A stretch of 64,000 nt of DNA from Anisodus tanguticus (lineage: Eukaryota; Streptophyta; Magnoliopsida; Solanales; Solanaceae), in assembly GCA_034509755.1 (NCBI GenBank), contig CM067546.1, forward strand, positions 26,899,876 to 26,963,875, given 5' to 3'. Below the pieces are notes generated by a model, which made no database searches, was not told the origin of the DNA, and was given only the letters and a program-made list of their open reading frames with translations. Within the stretch, counting starts at the first letter, position 1. The number at the start of each line of letters is the position of its first letter. Positions 44,620-55,768 of this stretch are shown in pieces. The translations under genes and the position numbers were made by a program.

Positions 44620-45026
44620 AACAGTTTAATTAATTAATCTTAAATGTATAAACTAATGAAAGGTCTAAAACCTTCTATCCTTTGTTACTAAATATTTACT
44701 ACTATAATAACGTCTAACCTTTGTTTTTGTAGTTGTCGAAGTCATAACAAATTACAGTTACCTACATACCTTTAGCGTACAAACTGAAACCATATTTAAA
44801 AATACGAATCATATCTATGATAATAATATAATATTCTTAAAAAATCAAAAATTGAAAATTTTAAAACTGTGCGGTATCGTGAAGTCAGCCATCGATATTT
44901 CATTATGTTGTCACCAACAAATATATGTGCATATTGATGAATTGAGGACTTGATTAACCACGTGGTAGAACGTGCTAATTAACCTGAAGCCATTAACGCT
45001 GTGAAAATATTACTTATTACTGTTTG

Positions 45027-45048
45027 ACACACACACACACACACACAA
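45027..45048 (+). repeat. (AC)n microsatellite
   Basis: About eleven AC dinucleotides followed by an A-run. Confidence 0.9.
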
Positions 45049-45434
45049 AAAGAGTAATTAATATCTAGTGACAAATTAAAATCAGACCAATTACACAAAT
45101 CTATCCTCCTATTTTAATATATCCAAATTAGACGTAATAGTAGATTTGACAGAAACAACAGCACATATCTTAAGTTTACTATCTTAACTGATCCTTAAAA
45201 AGATAATGAAGTAATACATCCGGAAAGAATGGCTCTTGAAGTTCTAGAAAACAACAAAACATAAAATATCTTCTTCTTTTTTCTAACTTTTCAATAATAG
45301 TATAAAGTAAACTTTTTGTGAGACGAAGAAATGTAAATACTTATTCTATTTCAGTATATTACAGAAGAATGCTCCTAACATGACAAGATTGGGACAGAAC
45401 ATGAGCCGTCACTTTGGAAGTTAAATATAATGGT

Positions 45435-45913
45435 TTAATGCATATGATGTGCTGTCCCTTAGATTTGCTAGTTTTATTTTTTATTTTGACTTTAATTAAG
45501 TTTTATTCTTATTGAATTTCTGAACTTATTTTAAAGTGTATCTATTAAATACAATCCAATTGACTGAACATAAATCGGGAGTTTCATTTTTTTAGCCTTG
45601 CACATGAATATCAAGCGTATTCTACATGAAATTTTTTACCAATTACGGCCCACTCATTAATACACATCAGACGGAAAGTTGTCTAGTAAAGGAGTGAGTT
45701 ATTTTAATTGGTAGAATTTTTCACGTAGGATATATGCGCTTGACATTCACGCACAAGACTAAAAAAATGAAACTCTCAATTTATGACATGTCAATTGGCT
45801 TGTGTTTAACTGACACATTTGAGGACGAGTTCAGGAATTCAATAGGAACATGACTTAGTTGAGATGTCAAAATGAAAAAATCAGACATGTTTAGTAAGCC
45901 GCATATGCATTAA
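45435..45913. mobile_element. ~480-bp palindromic foldback element
   Basis: The outer ends are ttaatgcatatg and catatgcattaa. Pairing continues almost to the centre: agatgtcaaaat with its counterpart, ttgaatttctgaact with agttcaggaattcaa, gagtttcattttttta with taaaaaaatgaaactc, and ttttaccaatta with taattggtagaa. Only ~70 bp in the middle (about 45645-45715) is unpaired. Such near-complete inverted repeats are typical of foldback MITEs. Transcripts through it would form a long hairpin. Confidence 0.85.
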
Positions 45914-47045
45914 GCCTAAGATAATATAGTGAAACTTATATATCTTATTGTAAAAAAAATTCAAAATATTTAACATTTTACGAAAATAATTAATACTCAG
46001 GAGTAGTTCATTTTACTAAATCTACTCTTATTATTGCAGAAATGTTTCAGGGAGAGATAAGTATATTTTAATTATATGTAATTTTCAGATTTGTCAAAAG
46101 AGAAGGCATGCAAAAGCGCATCACGTGGGCCCTCTCATTTGGTTGGCCGTCCATTGAGTAGATTTTTTAGTATATTCTTTTGCCCTATATCCGAATTTTA
46201 ATATCTTATCTTAAATAAAAGCTTATTATAAAAGCTTATCACTAACTTATCCACATTTCGCAGCCTTTTATCTTCAGCCACTTTTTCTCTCTCTCTTTAA
46301 TTTGTTGAGCCCCACTTTGGGGGTCAAAATATGTGGAAAATTTAACATCCACATAATCAATTAACGGCTCGGATTAAACACGATGACGTACCCCTAAGAA
46401 ATCAAAATACTACTCTACCCATTTGATTATCTTGTGAGATTAGGGCTTAGCTTAATGATCAAAACGCTAGATTTTATTGTTAAGTGGATAATTCTAATCA
46501 CATCAAAACTCTCTTTTTTATGTTTTCCTCACAAACTGTTCATGGACCACCTCGATGAAAAAAAATAACAACTAAGAAGAAAAATACAAAATAAAAGAAC
46601 AAAAGGTAGTTCTAACACTATTTTTTAAAGGAGGAATCAATTTTTTTTTACTACTATTATCTTTTAAAATTTTCAACTATCAACAGTGTTGGTTCTTAGC
46701 AAGTTACGTAAGTTTTCAATATATAAATTTTCTTTTCGGAAAAATGAGGAAGACTTATCCCTTATAGACGACAATGAAATTTTATGGCCTTTACAAGATG
46801 AGCCGATTTATATTTTTAAACCCTAATTGAGGTCCGACATAGTTTTTTGAAGGTTACTTTATCCTAAATCCATCTCACTATAAAAAGGGACACATATTTC
46901 TTTGAAGAGGCATCTCAAATATCCCATAAATTTTTGAGTATTCACAAAGAGATCAAGAGATCAAGATATCAAGTAATGTCTTTTTTAAAGTCGTCGTCCG
47001 GCATGCTACATTTGAGAAATACCTACTAACTATCCTCGAATCATA
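45914..47045. other. AT-rich spacer, possible LTR remnant
   Basis: No gene seen. A core-promoter-like tataaaaa at 46879-46886 is followed by a leader-like stretch with agagatcaagagatcaag (46945-46975). This resembles the U3/R part of an LTR, but I cannot place its ends or a partner. Confidence 0.35.
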
Positions 47046-47172
47046 GAGAAATTTTAGGAGAAAAGAATCAAGAAAATACATAAATTTGCTCACAATCTTG
47101 ATAAATGTTAAAATTTAGAAGAGAAGAATCAAGGAAATACACAAATTTATACTCACAATCTTGATAAATGTT
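47046..47172 (+). repeat. Tandem duplication of ~62 bp
   Basis: Two adjacent units share aatcaagaaaatacataaat / aatcaaggaaatacacaaat, and each ends in cacaatcttgataaatgtt. The second copy's end served as target for the LINE-tail insertion that follows. Confidence 0.8.
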
Positions 47173-47293
47173 GTGCTGAGGGTCTAGCGAAATCGTTTCT
47201 CTATCTTCCAAAATAAGGGTAAGATTTGCATACACTTTACCCTTCGCAAACCCTACTTTATGAGATTTTACTGAATATGTTGTTATTATTGTA
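47173..47293 (+). mobile_element. Truncated LINE tail with 16-bp target duplication
   Basis: 121 bp: tgagggtctagcgaaatcg, then aaggtaagatttgcatacac-type sequence, and a terminal ttgttattattg. The flanks aatcttgataaatgtt at 47157-47172 and 47294-47309 are identical. The body matches the 3' ~120 bp of the LINE at 5736-6619. Confidence 0.88.
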
Positions 47294-47309
47294 ATCTTGA
47301 TAAATGTTA

Positions 47310-47916
47310 TCACTCTTTCTATTTTATTTTATTTTATTTGTTATTGCAATTTATTTTTTGTATCCTTGAGAAAATTTGTTGCAAATACTTCTACCTTATA
47401 GTAATAAATAGAATGTTTCTCATAGACCCTTGGCTAGTCATCCAAAACTCATTAAAACAAATTACTATTTTTCTTCATGGCAAATACAATTTAGAAGAAA
47501 ATTTGGAAAAGAGAAGGAAAGGAAGGGAGGAAACGTCGACAACAAAGAAATGGTCACGTGGTGATCAAAGACTAGTTGGCATGGCATTTACGGCTCATAT
47601 TCTGAAACGGGCCCATAGAATCATTTCGAGATGATCAAATGTGTTCCACACGTCGTCCTTGACTTTCCTTCTGGTCTATTTACTTCTGTTAAAAATAATT
47701 TTTGTTACAAATGTGTCGCCACGTGGCTATTCAAATTATTGCATTTTCAAGTCATTGGCTCTTTTATCTCTTGAAGATAACGTTTTTGCTTCTCCTCTAA
47801 GATTGGATTTAGTAGGACTCGCCATTTTCTCGCCCTTCCACAATCATCTACTTTTTCTTTTTAAACTTAATCCTCTGTTATTTGAAAATTAATGGTTTGA
47901 TGGATCAATTCATAAT
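47310..47916. other. Spacer, no recognisable gene
   Basis: Two short plus-strand frames (47338-47634, 98 codons; 47641-47892, 83 codons) show no domain I recognise. There is a short repeat of tattttattttatttg at ~47320. I do not call a gene. Confidence 0.4.
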
Positions 47917-50900
47917 TGTTACACCCCGTAATTTCACATATCGAATATACCTTAAGTTAGAAAGCCTAATATAAGGAAGAGGGTTCCTTTGAGAAGATTA
48001 AGAAATGATAGAGTTAAAACCCGAACAAGTTACAAGAGTATATGAGCCGCTAAGCCCTTCGTGCTTGCAATCATTATGTCGAGTGCGTCGTGTTAAGCCG
48101 ATGTAAGATGAAAAGAGTGATGATGCTCATAAAAGAATAAGAAAGGCCTTGGGCCAAGATTGGAAGTACATCCAAAGCATTCCGAGTGATACTCATTTCG
48201 CGCACGTTTAAAGAATCAGATTAATCGATTTAAGTTTCGTTTACTCGAGTCCTGCTCCGAGGGTTATTTATGACATAAATGGATGTTAAGAATGACTATG
48301 GATGGTTATAAGTCACTGGGATCAAAGGAATCACATATAGATTTGAGAAGATAAGACGATACGCTAAGTGTTTCACGTCGCAGAACTCATTCCGCTTCGC
48401 GGATGAGGCTGTACATCAAGACAACCATTTGGCCACCTCACTGCCATCATATGCGGTGGCGGATGCGGACGCATATGCCCATATGTGTCGCACGTCCTCC
48501 CGCATATGGGAGGCAGTGGCCTGCCTATAAATGGCCTAACCTCGAATTTCATTCCAAAACATTTCATTTTTGACCCCTTTAGCTCCTAGTTGACTCCAAA
48601 CCCTCTCCCAAGGTATAAACACCATTGAAACACCATCTCATAAGATTGAAGTGTGAATCCTCCCTTAAGAAGCTTGGATTAGCTTGAAATCTCCCTTAGA
48701 TTGTTGGAAACAACTCGGAAGCCTCGGAGAATCGGAAGGAGCTTTGGTATGGAGAGTCTCTTGAATGTTTAAGGTATGGTTCTTGCCCTTATTAGTATTT
48801 CTAAGCATCTCCGAGCTTAAGTGATCTTGTGGTAAAAGGATCCATGGCGGGATTGAGATAAATTCTATAGATGAGCATGATAGTTGTTGTGTTGATTGTT
48901 GGATGGTTTTGATAAGATCTTTGAAGTAACTATAGCTAGATTCTATGGAATATAGTCGTTGTAATGTTGAAGGTATTGTGGTTATTGTAAAGGGGGTGAG
49001 AAAGGCTTAAGTTGCTATGAAAACAAGATGGAATAAAGTATGCACGCTAAGTATTCGATAAAATATTGCCACAACGAAATTATGAAACCATTGATTGGAT
49101 ATTGATATGGATTGTCTTAATTGTTTAGGTTGACGCATATACAACGAGCGAGACATCATAGGAGTAGTGTTGCCCTACTAACAAGGTATGTAAGGTTTAA
49201 CTTTCTCTCTTTTGGCATGATAACATGAAAATGATACTTGCAAGTTGCTATCCAGTATATACTCCACTCCTAATTTCCAAAAGCGTATTTATGACTTATT
49301 TCCATCACTTGGTTATGGACCTTAGTTGCTCTTGGTTAAATCTACTATCCGTATCCTATCGAGTCGTGCTTAAATTGATATAACAAGAATCCATGTTGAT
49401 ATTCCTGAAGGTTAAGTCAATTGTATGTCATATTTAGAGATGGCAGTGGATCCTGGACCCGGTGGATCCAGATCCGTTTTATAGGATATGGATCTTCAAA
49501 ATTTAGACCCGACGGATCCGGATCGGATCTGGATCTGGATCTGGATCTTGTATTTGAGATCCGTATCTGGTCCAGATCCGACCCGTGGATCCATTTTTTA
49601 TTAAATATATTCATAACCTAGAATGCAAATTTATAAGTATTTTCTTAAAATTGCTAAGCACATCCTTGCAAGTTTAATTCTCAAAACAAGTTTACTTTAT
49701 CCTCGCGTTAACTCAAAAACCAAAAAATAAAGAGGTAACTTCGATAATAAAATCAATGTTATATTAGTGAATGACTAACATCTCCATAGACAAGTAGTTA
49801 AAATTATATTCACTTTATTTGTGAAGATTCCAAGCACATGCAAGTTCTGCATTGTGGAAATACTAGTCAGCATTTTCCACAACTATTGTCATTGTCCAAT
49901 ATTTTCAATTAATAGCTCACAATCAAAACGAGACAACGAACAAAATATATCATAACGAGACAACGAACAAAATATATCATATGAATATTTCAAAATTGAA
50001 ACACAGTAAACTGTTAGCTAAGTAAAAATCGTTTGTCAGTTCAAAAAAAATTCTTAGCAACGTTACATTCTTAGCAAGACAATTTTTTTACATGTGGATC
50101 CAGATCCGATCCGATGGATCCGAATCTGGATATGATTTTTATGAACCCAACGTATCTGGATCCGAATCTGGATTCAGGTATGAAAAATGGATCTGGATCT
50201 GGATGTAGTAGTATCTGATCCAAATCCGATCTGTTGCCATCCCTAGTCGTATTGTTCATATTGATTAACATGAGAAGGAAAGGTAATATGTAACCATCAT
50301 AAGGGAGTCGGAGGTGTAACGACCTTACGTCACTCCAACGAGTTCAAAAGAGTATTCTATATTCTTTAAGAGGTCATCATATGCATGTATTATATATTTA
50401 TATTACCCTCAGAGGCCTATGGCATTATAGACATGACTATACAAATATGATATTGATGATATTGCCCACAGAGGCCTATGGCGTTATATACATGTTTTAT
50501 ACAGACATGAGATTGATGATACAACCCACAGAGGTCTATGTTGTTATATACACGATTATATTTCATTATGCATCTTCTAGCCCACAGAGGAACTCAGAGT
50601 ACATGTTGTCTTTCCATTGCTCTATCATACAGTTATGCATTCAGTTACAGTTTCAGCATATGCTTCATTTGCAGTGTTATACTTGTTTACGATTTCAGCA
50701 CATCTTTTGTACTGATGTCCCTTCTGGGGCACTGTGTTTCATGCCCACAGGTACATATAGAGATTCAGACAATACCCTACAATAGGTGACTTGACTCAGC
50801 TGAGGGTTGTCACGCTCCTTTCTTTCGGAGCTGTCTAGCGAGCTGATAGGTATTATGATTGCATATATGTATACAATTGGATATGGCAGGGCCCTGTCAA

Positions 50901-51173
50901 TACCAGATGTTGCTGATATACTCTCTAGAGGCTTGTAGATAGTCATTTCATGTATAGTGGTCTTGTGTTTATATCGGCCTTGTCGACCTTGTTATATATA
51001 TGTGTTGGGCTTTTTTTTTGCGTGCATGTGATTGTGTCTTGATCAATATTTATTCATTAGAGGCCTTATTGGCCCATGATTTGTCGCGATATATTTCAGG
51101 TATCATGATAGGTATGCTCAAGCCTTAGGGCTCCGGGTGCAGACCCCCCCCCCCCCAAGATTAGGGTCTGACA
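47917..51173 (+). repeat. 5' LTR of the gypsy-type element (with insertion)
   Basis: 3257 bp including an 811-bp DNA element, so about 2440 bp of LTR. It has three tandem ~60-bp units with cagaggcctatggcgttata at about 50405-50585; the 3' LTR has two. Near its end there is a run of about 14 C (51143-51157) where the 3' LTR reads ccagccacactccct. Confidence 0.88.
49435..50245. mobile_element. hAT-like element inside the 5' LTR
   Basis: 811 bp with ends TAGAGATGGCA and TGCCATCCCTA. The 8-bp flanks are gtcatatt (49427-49434) and gtcgtatt (50246-50253), one mismatch. The 3' LTR shows the same place without insertion (gtatgtcgtattgttc near 57270). Both arms are filled with degenerate ggatctggatc / gatccgatcc repeats. 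Open frames at 49417-49621 and 50071-50271 are artefacts of these. The 8-bp duplication and TAGGGATGGCA ends are typical of hAT elements. Confidence 0.92.
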
Positions 51174-51177
51174 AACT

Positions 51178-51189
51178 TGGTATCAGAGC
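51178..51189 (+). other. Primer-binding site of the gypsy-type element
   Basis: TGGTATCAGAGC, a full match to the initiator-tRNA primer site, four bases after the LTR end. Confidence 0.9.
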
Positions 51190-51399
51190 AGGTTAGTCCT
51201 AGGGATGTCTATAAGTTATATCTAGTAGAGTCTTGCTTATGGATGTGTTGCGCGCCACACTTATAAATAAGAGGCTATAGGGAATTTAAGATGGTTTCCT
51301 TATTTCTTAATCTAGATCGTGCACTAAAGCTAAGCTGTAAGTATCTCTTTCCTAATCTTGTCGTATTTACGATTACACTGAAGTCCTCTCCAAGAGATA

Positions 51400-52060
51400 C
51401 ACCTTTTATCAAGACTGACCCATCAGAAGATACTAGCGAATTACCCCCATCAATCTTCGACTCATACGATCAGGGGCACTGAGGGAGACCCTCGTACCGT
51501 CAGATATACCTCCAGCACCGTTTAACGAAGATGTTAGAAGGGCAGTTTAGGTATTGACCAAGCTGGTTGCCTCTCAGGCATGGTACCGTCCTGGTATGAT
51601 TGATAGTGATAGACCCTTAGAAGGGTCAGGGAGTTCTCAACCCAGGGACAGTTAATGACCGGTAGTGCTGACTCAGTTAGAGCAAGGGAAAGGACTAAGA
51701 TGGTTAGAGTGGTTGGTGATTATCGAGGAAGGCAGAATGAGGAAGGATTTTGGGATGCACGATCAGTATGGTAGATGTTTGTGACAAATCAAGTATGAAC
51801 AGAGTTCTTGGGTAAGGCCAAGGCAGGGGTCACAACTCTCGATATCTTAGGACCAGAATAGGAGTAGCTCGGACCGATTAAGGCCGTCTAGGCCATATTG
51901 TAGGGTATGTGGATGTATGCATGCTGGGACTAGTTGTAAGGAGACAGGGGGTTGTTATTGGTGTGGTAATCGAGGACACAAGATGATGAGAGTATCCTGG
52001 ACTAGCCTATAGGAGAAAAGAGGAGAGCGAGGACGTAGCCTCGAGTTCTGATACTAACGG
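51400..52060 (+). pseudogene. Gag remnant of the gypsy-type element
   Basis: Broken pieces include the N-terminal PPSIFDSYDQGH segment, then ALREALVPSD-like and PPAPFNEDVRRAV sequence out of frame (51478-51550). A zinc-knuckle-like stretch near 51900-52000 reads CRVCGCMHAGTSCK and CYWCGNRGHKM, with the last Cys position changed. The order is that of plant gypsy gag with a CCHC nucleic-acid-binding end. Not functional. Confidence 0.55.
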
Positions 52061-53353
52061 GGGAGAGCGGACGAGGGCATATATGATACTAATTTCCTTA
52101 TTCATCTAGCTACACGCGCAAGATGGACTTATTTTATACTCTAGAAGAGTGACACCATTTTAGGAATCGATATCCTGAATTTTCCATGGAATAAGATAGT
52201 TTGATAAGAAAGAATTGCAGATATAGCGATATCAATTGAAAAAAACAACTTCTAGTCCAATGGACAGTTAAGTGTTCGTATACGTATTGTAAATAGAAAG
52301 GATATGGAGCCCCAACTTGACCTAGTGTTGAAGTGTGTGGCATATTTTCAAACTAATATACTAAATAAACTCCTAATTTGTGATAATGTATTATCTGATG
52401 ATTGTATGAAAATCCCAGGCTCTGGGTGAGGAATGGAAAATCGAAATAAGAACAAACGAAGATGTAAAGCAAAAAAAAAATATTATTGGGAAGTTTGGAG
52501 TGTCCTGAGAATGTTTCTCGTTTCTTAGTAACTTACGTCTTTTGAATTTGAGAATATGCTATGAATACGCAATTTAAAAGGGTACTCTCGGGTCCAAGAA
52601 ATTAAGGGAAACCTCGGCAAATTGACAAGGAAAGTGGATTTCCGGAGTTAAGTTACCTCAAGCTTCATTTCAGGAAGTAGTTAAAGAAAAGGGGCGCGAA
52701 ATGGCATGGCCAAACTAGTAACCCCAACTCCTCCACAAGGACTAGACCGTTTATAAAGGCTGAGAGACAGGATGAATTTCGTCGGTTAAGGGCAAAAGGC
52801 ATACTTTCTTTACCATTAGCAAATATGTGTGTGGGTGGCGGTAAAAGATAGCAAATCTTCAATATGGTGTGATAAGATCTTAGAATTCTATGATGTAATT
52901 TTATAAGCCGATCGTGCAAGAATAGTTGGTTAAAGACCGTTCGCGATAAAAAAATTGATGTGACAAGAAAGCAACTATAAGTGGTAAATGGAAGTGCAAG
53001 TAAAGTGTTATGATGAAGTAATGAGGCCGAAGGATGTTCCTCAAATAGATAGTCAGGCGGAAAGATTGTAATAACAAGGATACCGATAATAAAACTATGG
53101 TGGAACCTACAACAATACGATTATCATTGAAGATAAGGACAATAGAAAGGAAATGGTACTTAAACCTTCCTAGCCAAGACTATAACACCCGACGTCCAGA
53201 AGTAATGGTACAAGAATTACATTAATGGGTTAAAATGAATCTAATACCATTAAGGGGAGAGCCAAGCCGATAGTAGATTAAAAATCATACTATAATTTGA
53301 AATTGAAGATGTCCAACACTAATTCTGCCACAAAGGTAAGCAAGACGCTTGAG

Positions 53354-53575
53354 GATATGCAAGTAGAAGTAAGGATGAACGAGGCCGATGCAAGACATGA
53401 TGAAATGGCCAATAGATCTCAAAGGTCCAGGGTAGGCGCTAGGAAGAGGAGTAAAGAATAAGGAGATATGCAAGTAGAAGTAAGGATGAACGAGACCGAT
53501 GCAAGACATGATGAAATAGCCAATAGATCTCAAAGGTCCAAGGTAGGCGCTAGGAAGAGGAGTAAAGAATAAGGA
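53354..53575 (+). repeat. 111-bp tandem duplication
   Basis: Two nearly identical units start gatatgcaagtagaagtaag at 53354 and 53465, with only a few substitutions (gaggcc/gagacc, atggcc/atagcc, cagggt/caaggt). It is recent relative to the decay of the surrounding element. Confidence 0.92.
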
Positions 53576-55768
53576 TAATGAAGCGAATATATAAATATGC
53601 GAATAATGGTAAACTTTTGGGTTGTCAGATTAAAGAGGAACTCTACGAAACAGATAATATAACGATAATGAAATCTAAGGATATCAGCCACGAAGGAAGC
53701 CTGAATTGCGAAGTAAAGGCAAAAGAGATAACTTATGTATGACGACCACGGTAAATTGGGCAGATCGACGCCTGGTAAAGATGAATCTTTTGATGAGAGA
53801 ATGGTAGGACGACCCTTAGCGTGAACAATACTGAAGAACAATATGATTATATTAAAGATTTTCCTCCAGATAATGTATATTACATACCCAACAAAATAGT
53901 AGTCAAATATGGAGAATGGCAAATCTTGAAGTTAGCACAGTCCAGTAACGCGCTCTTAGTGTGAAGATTAATGTTTCTCCCAAAAGAATGGACGCTTAAG
54001 AGATAAGGCCGACAAAGAGAAAAGACATCAAAGGTGAAAAAAAATTGATCTTTAGTACGTAAGAAAAATGGAAAGTAAAATAAATGGTAAATGAGCGATG
54101 CACATCGAGAAAGGATACTTGAGCAAAAGAAGGTACAAATAAGGGAAGATGGACCTATTATGGATTAATCACTTATAGAATATCTGAATTGGAGACGTTA
54201 TGAAAAGAAAGAGATTTCGACGTAACAGACAAGGATGTAGTTGCAAATATGGTCGATCATCGCTAGTAAGAGGAGGAAAATGAAGATTAAAGGAAAGAGT
54301 AAGGTAACAAGTAGTTAGCACAAATAGAATCCAAGTGATGATAATTCCCTGAAGCAAAAATTCAGAAGGACCTTATCTTATATTGAGAATTAAGGGAACA
54401 TCGAGACAAATGATGTTGTAGCAATCCACCCGTCTAGGATATACAAAGACATAGCGTGACATGAAGTAAAGGTAGTAACGAAAACCATATTAAAAATCAG
54501 AGATTGATGGTCGACACATAATAAGATGCACACTTGAATGGGGGAGAATTAATCCAGGATTATTGGGTGGCATGGGAGTTACTAAAGTTTATCCCATTAT
54601 CATCGTAAACTATTCTGACCTAGAAAACTAATATATAAATGACCCGACAGTTCGCATGGAAATCAGAACCGTCTATAAGGTAAAGGATTGAATAATAATT
54701 CATACTAAGAAGAATATCCATTTTCTGGAAGATATCTCGAACCATTGTGCTAACACTCTCTCTTTGGAAGATGACTCTTAAGAAGTCGAGTTGAAGAGGA
54801 CTTTAGATATTCAGATTCAGTCCCTCCTTCGTCCTCATAGGCCAGCCAAAAGTGAGATTCAAATCGCCAGAATTATGTTATACGTAGACATAATGAACTT
54901 GAAATGGCAATAACCATTATACGAGGTGCTGGCATGTCGACACATAAGGTTTGTATAAGAGAGATGGAAATGGGATACAGTAAGTTATGAGAAAAAGTCC
55001 AGTTTAAATAAAAGGATTCTTTAAACGACTTGACGACAAGAGAAGAATAAAATTTGAAAAGAAGGAACGACGTAGTCCGAGACATTAATAATTATAGTAC
55101 CCGAATTTCACCAAGGAATGCAATGATAGACCGATCCACCTATGTATTTCTTACATTAGATACTAAGGGCATTTATTGAGTATCCCCTTCAAATTTTCCA
55201 TGATAGAAATACGAAGGTAAATAAGAAGTTGTCAAGTAAAATGATTATATTTATAAATGTGATGATATGACTAAGGTAAGAAAGGGATGTATAAATGTTT
55301 GAGATAGATATGGTAGGAAAGAATAGAAGAAGAAATGAATACAGATAACCATATCGTTTTTGAAACTCTTGACATATGACAATCATCGCGCAACGTCTTC
55401 TCATTATAATTCTACTTATGCTCCTCACCTATGAACTTCTATCACATAAATTCTATCGTGTGATGAAAAATGTAACAAGGTAATGAAAGACATAGTTCAT
55501 ATGTCAGGATTCGATAATTCAGGTAAATTGCTGTCACTAAGTGATGATGTAAGAGAGATGTACGACTGTATGGGGTCGATGATGTACCGATAAGGTTGTA
55601 TTTGCATAATCCTATGAAGATACATTTATGGTAACTGATTGCGCGGTAGGTTGAGCCGGTTCTATATACAAACGAACTTTGTCAGAGTTGTCGAAGAATA
55701 TAAAAATCACTATACCCAGTGATGATGCCCCAACATTCGAGGGCGAATGTTCTTAAGGGGGGAAAGGA

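Noticed and set aside
44452..44637. 61-codon Ile/Tyr-rich frame
   Set aside because: Translation of the (TA)n microsatellite.
49417..50271. Frames rich in Asp, Pro, Ser and Arg on both strands
   Set aside because: Produced by the GGATCC/GATCTG repeats of the hAT-like element.
50381..50946. Frames of 83-134 codons in the 5' LTR of the gypsy-type element
   Set aside because: They follow the tandem LTR units and reappear, altered, in the 3' LTR (57444-57764); they are LTR sequence.
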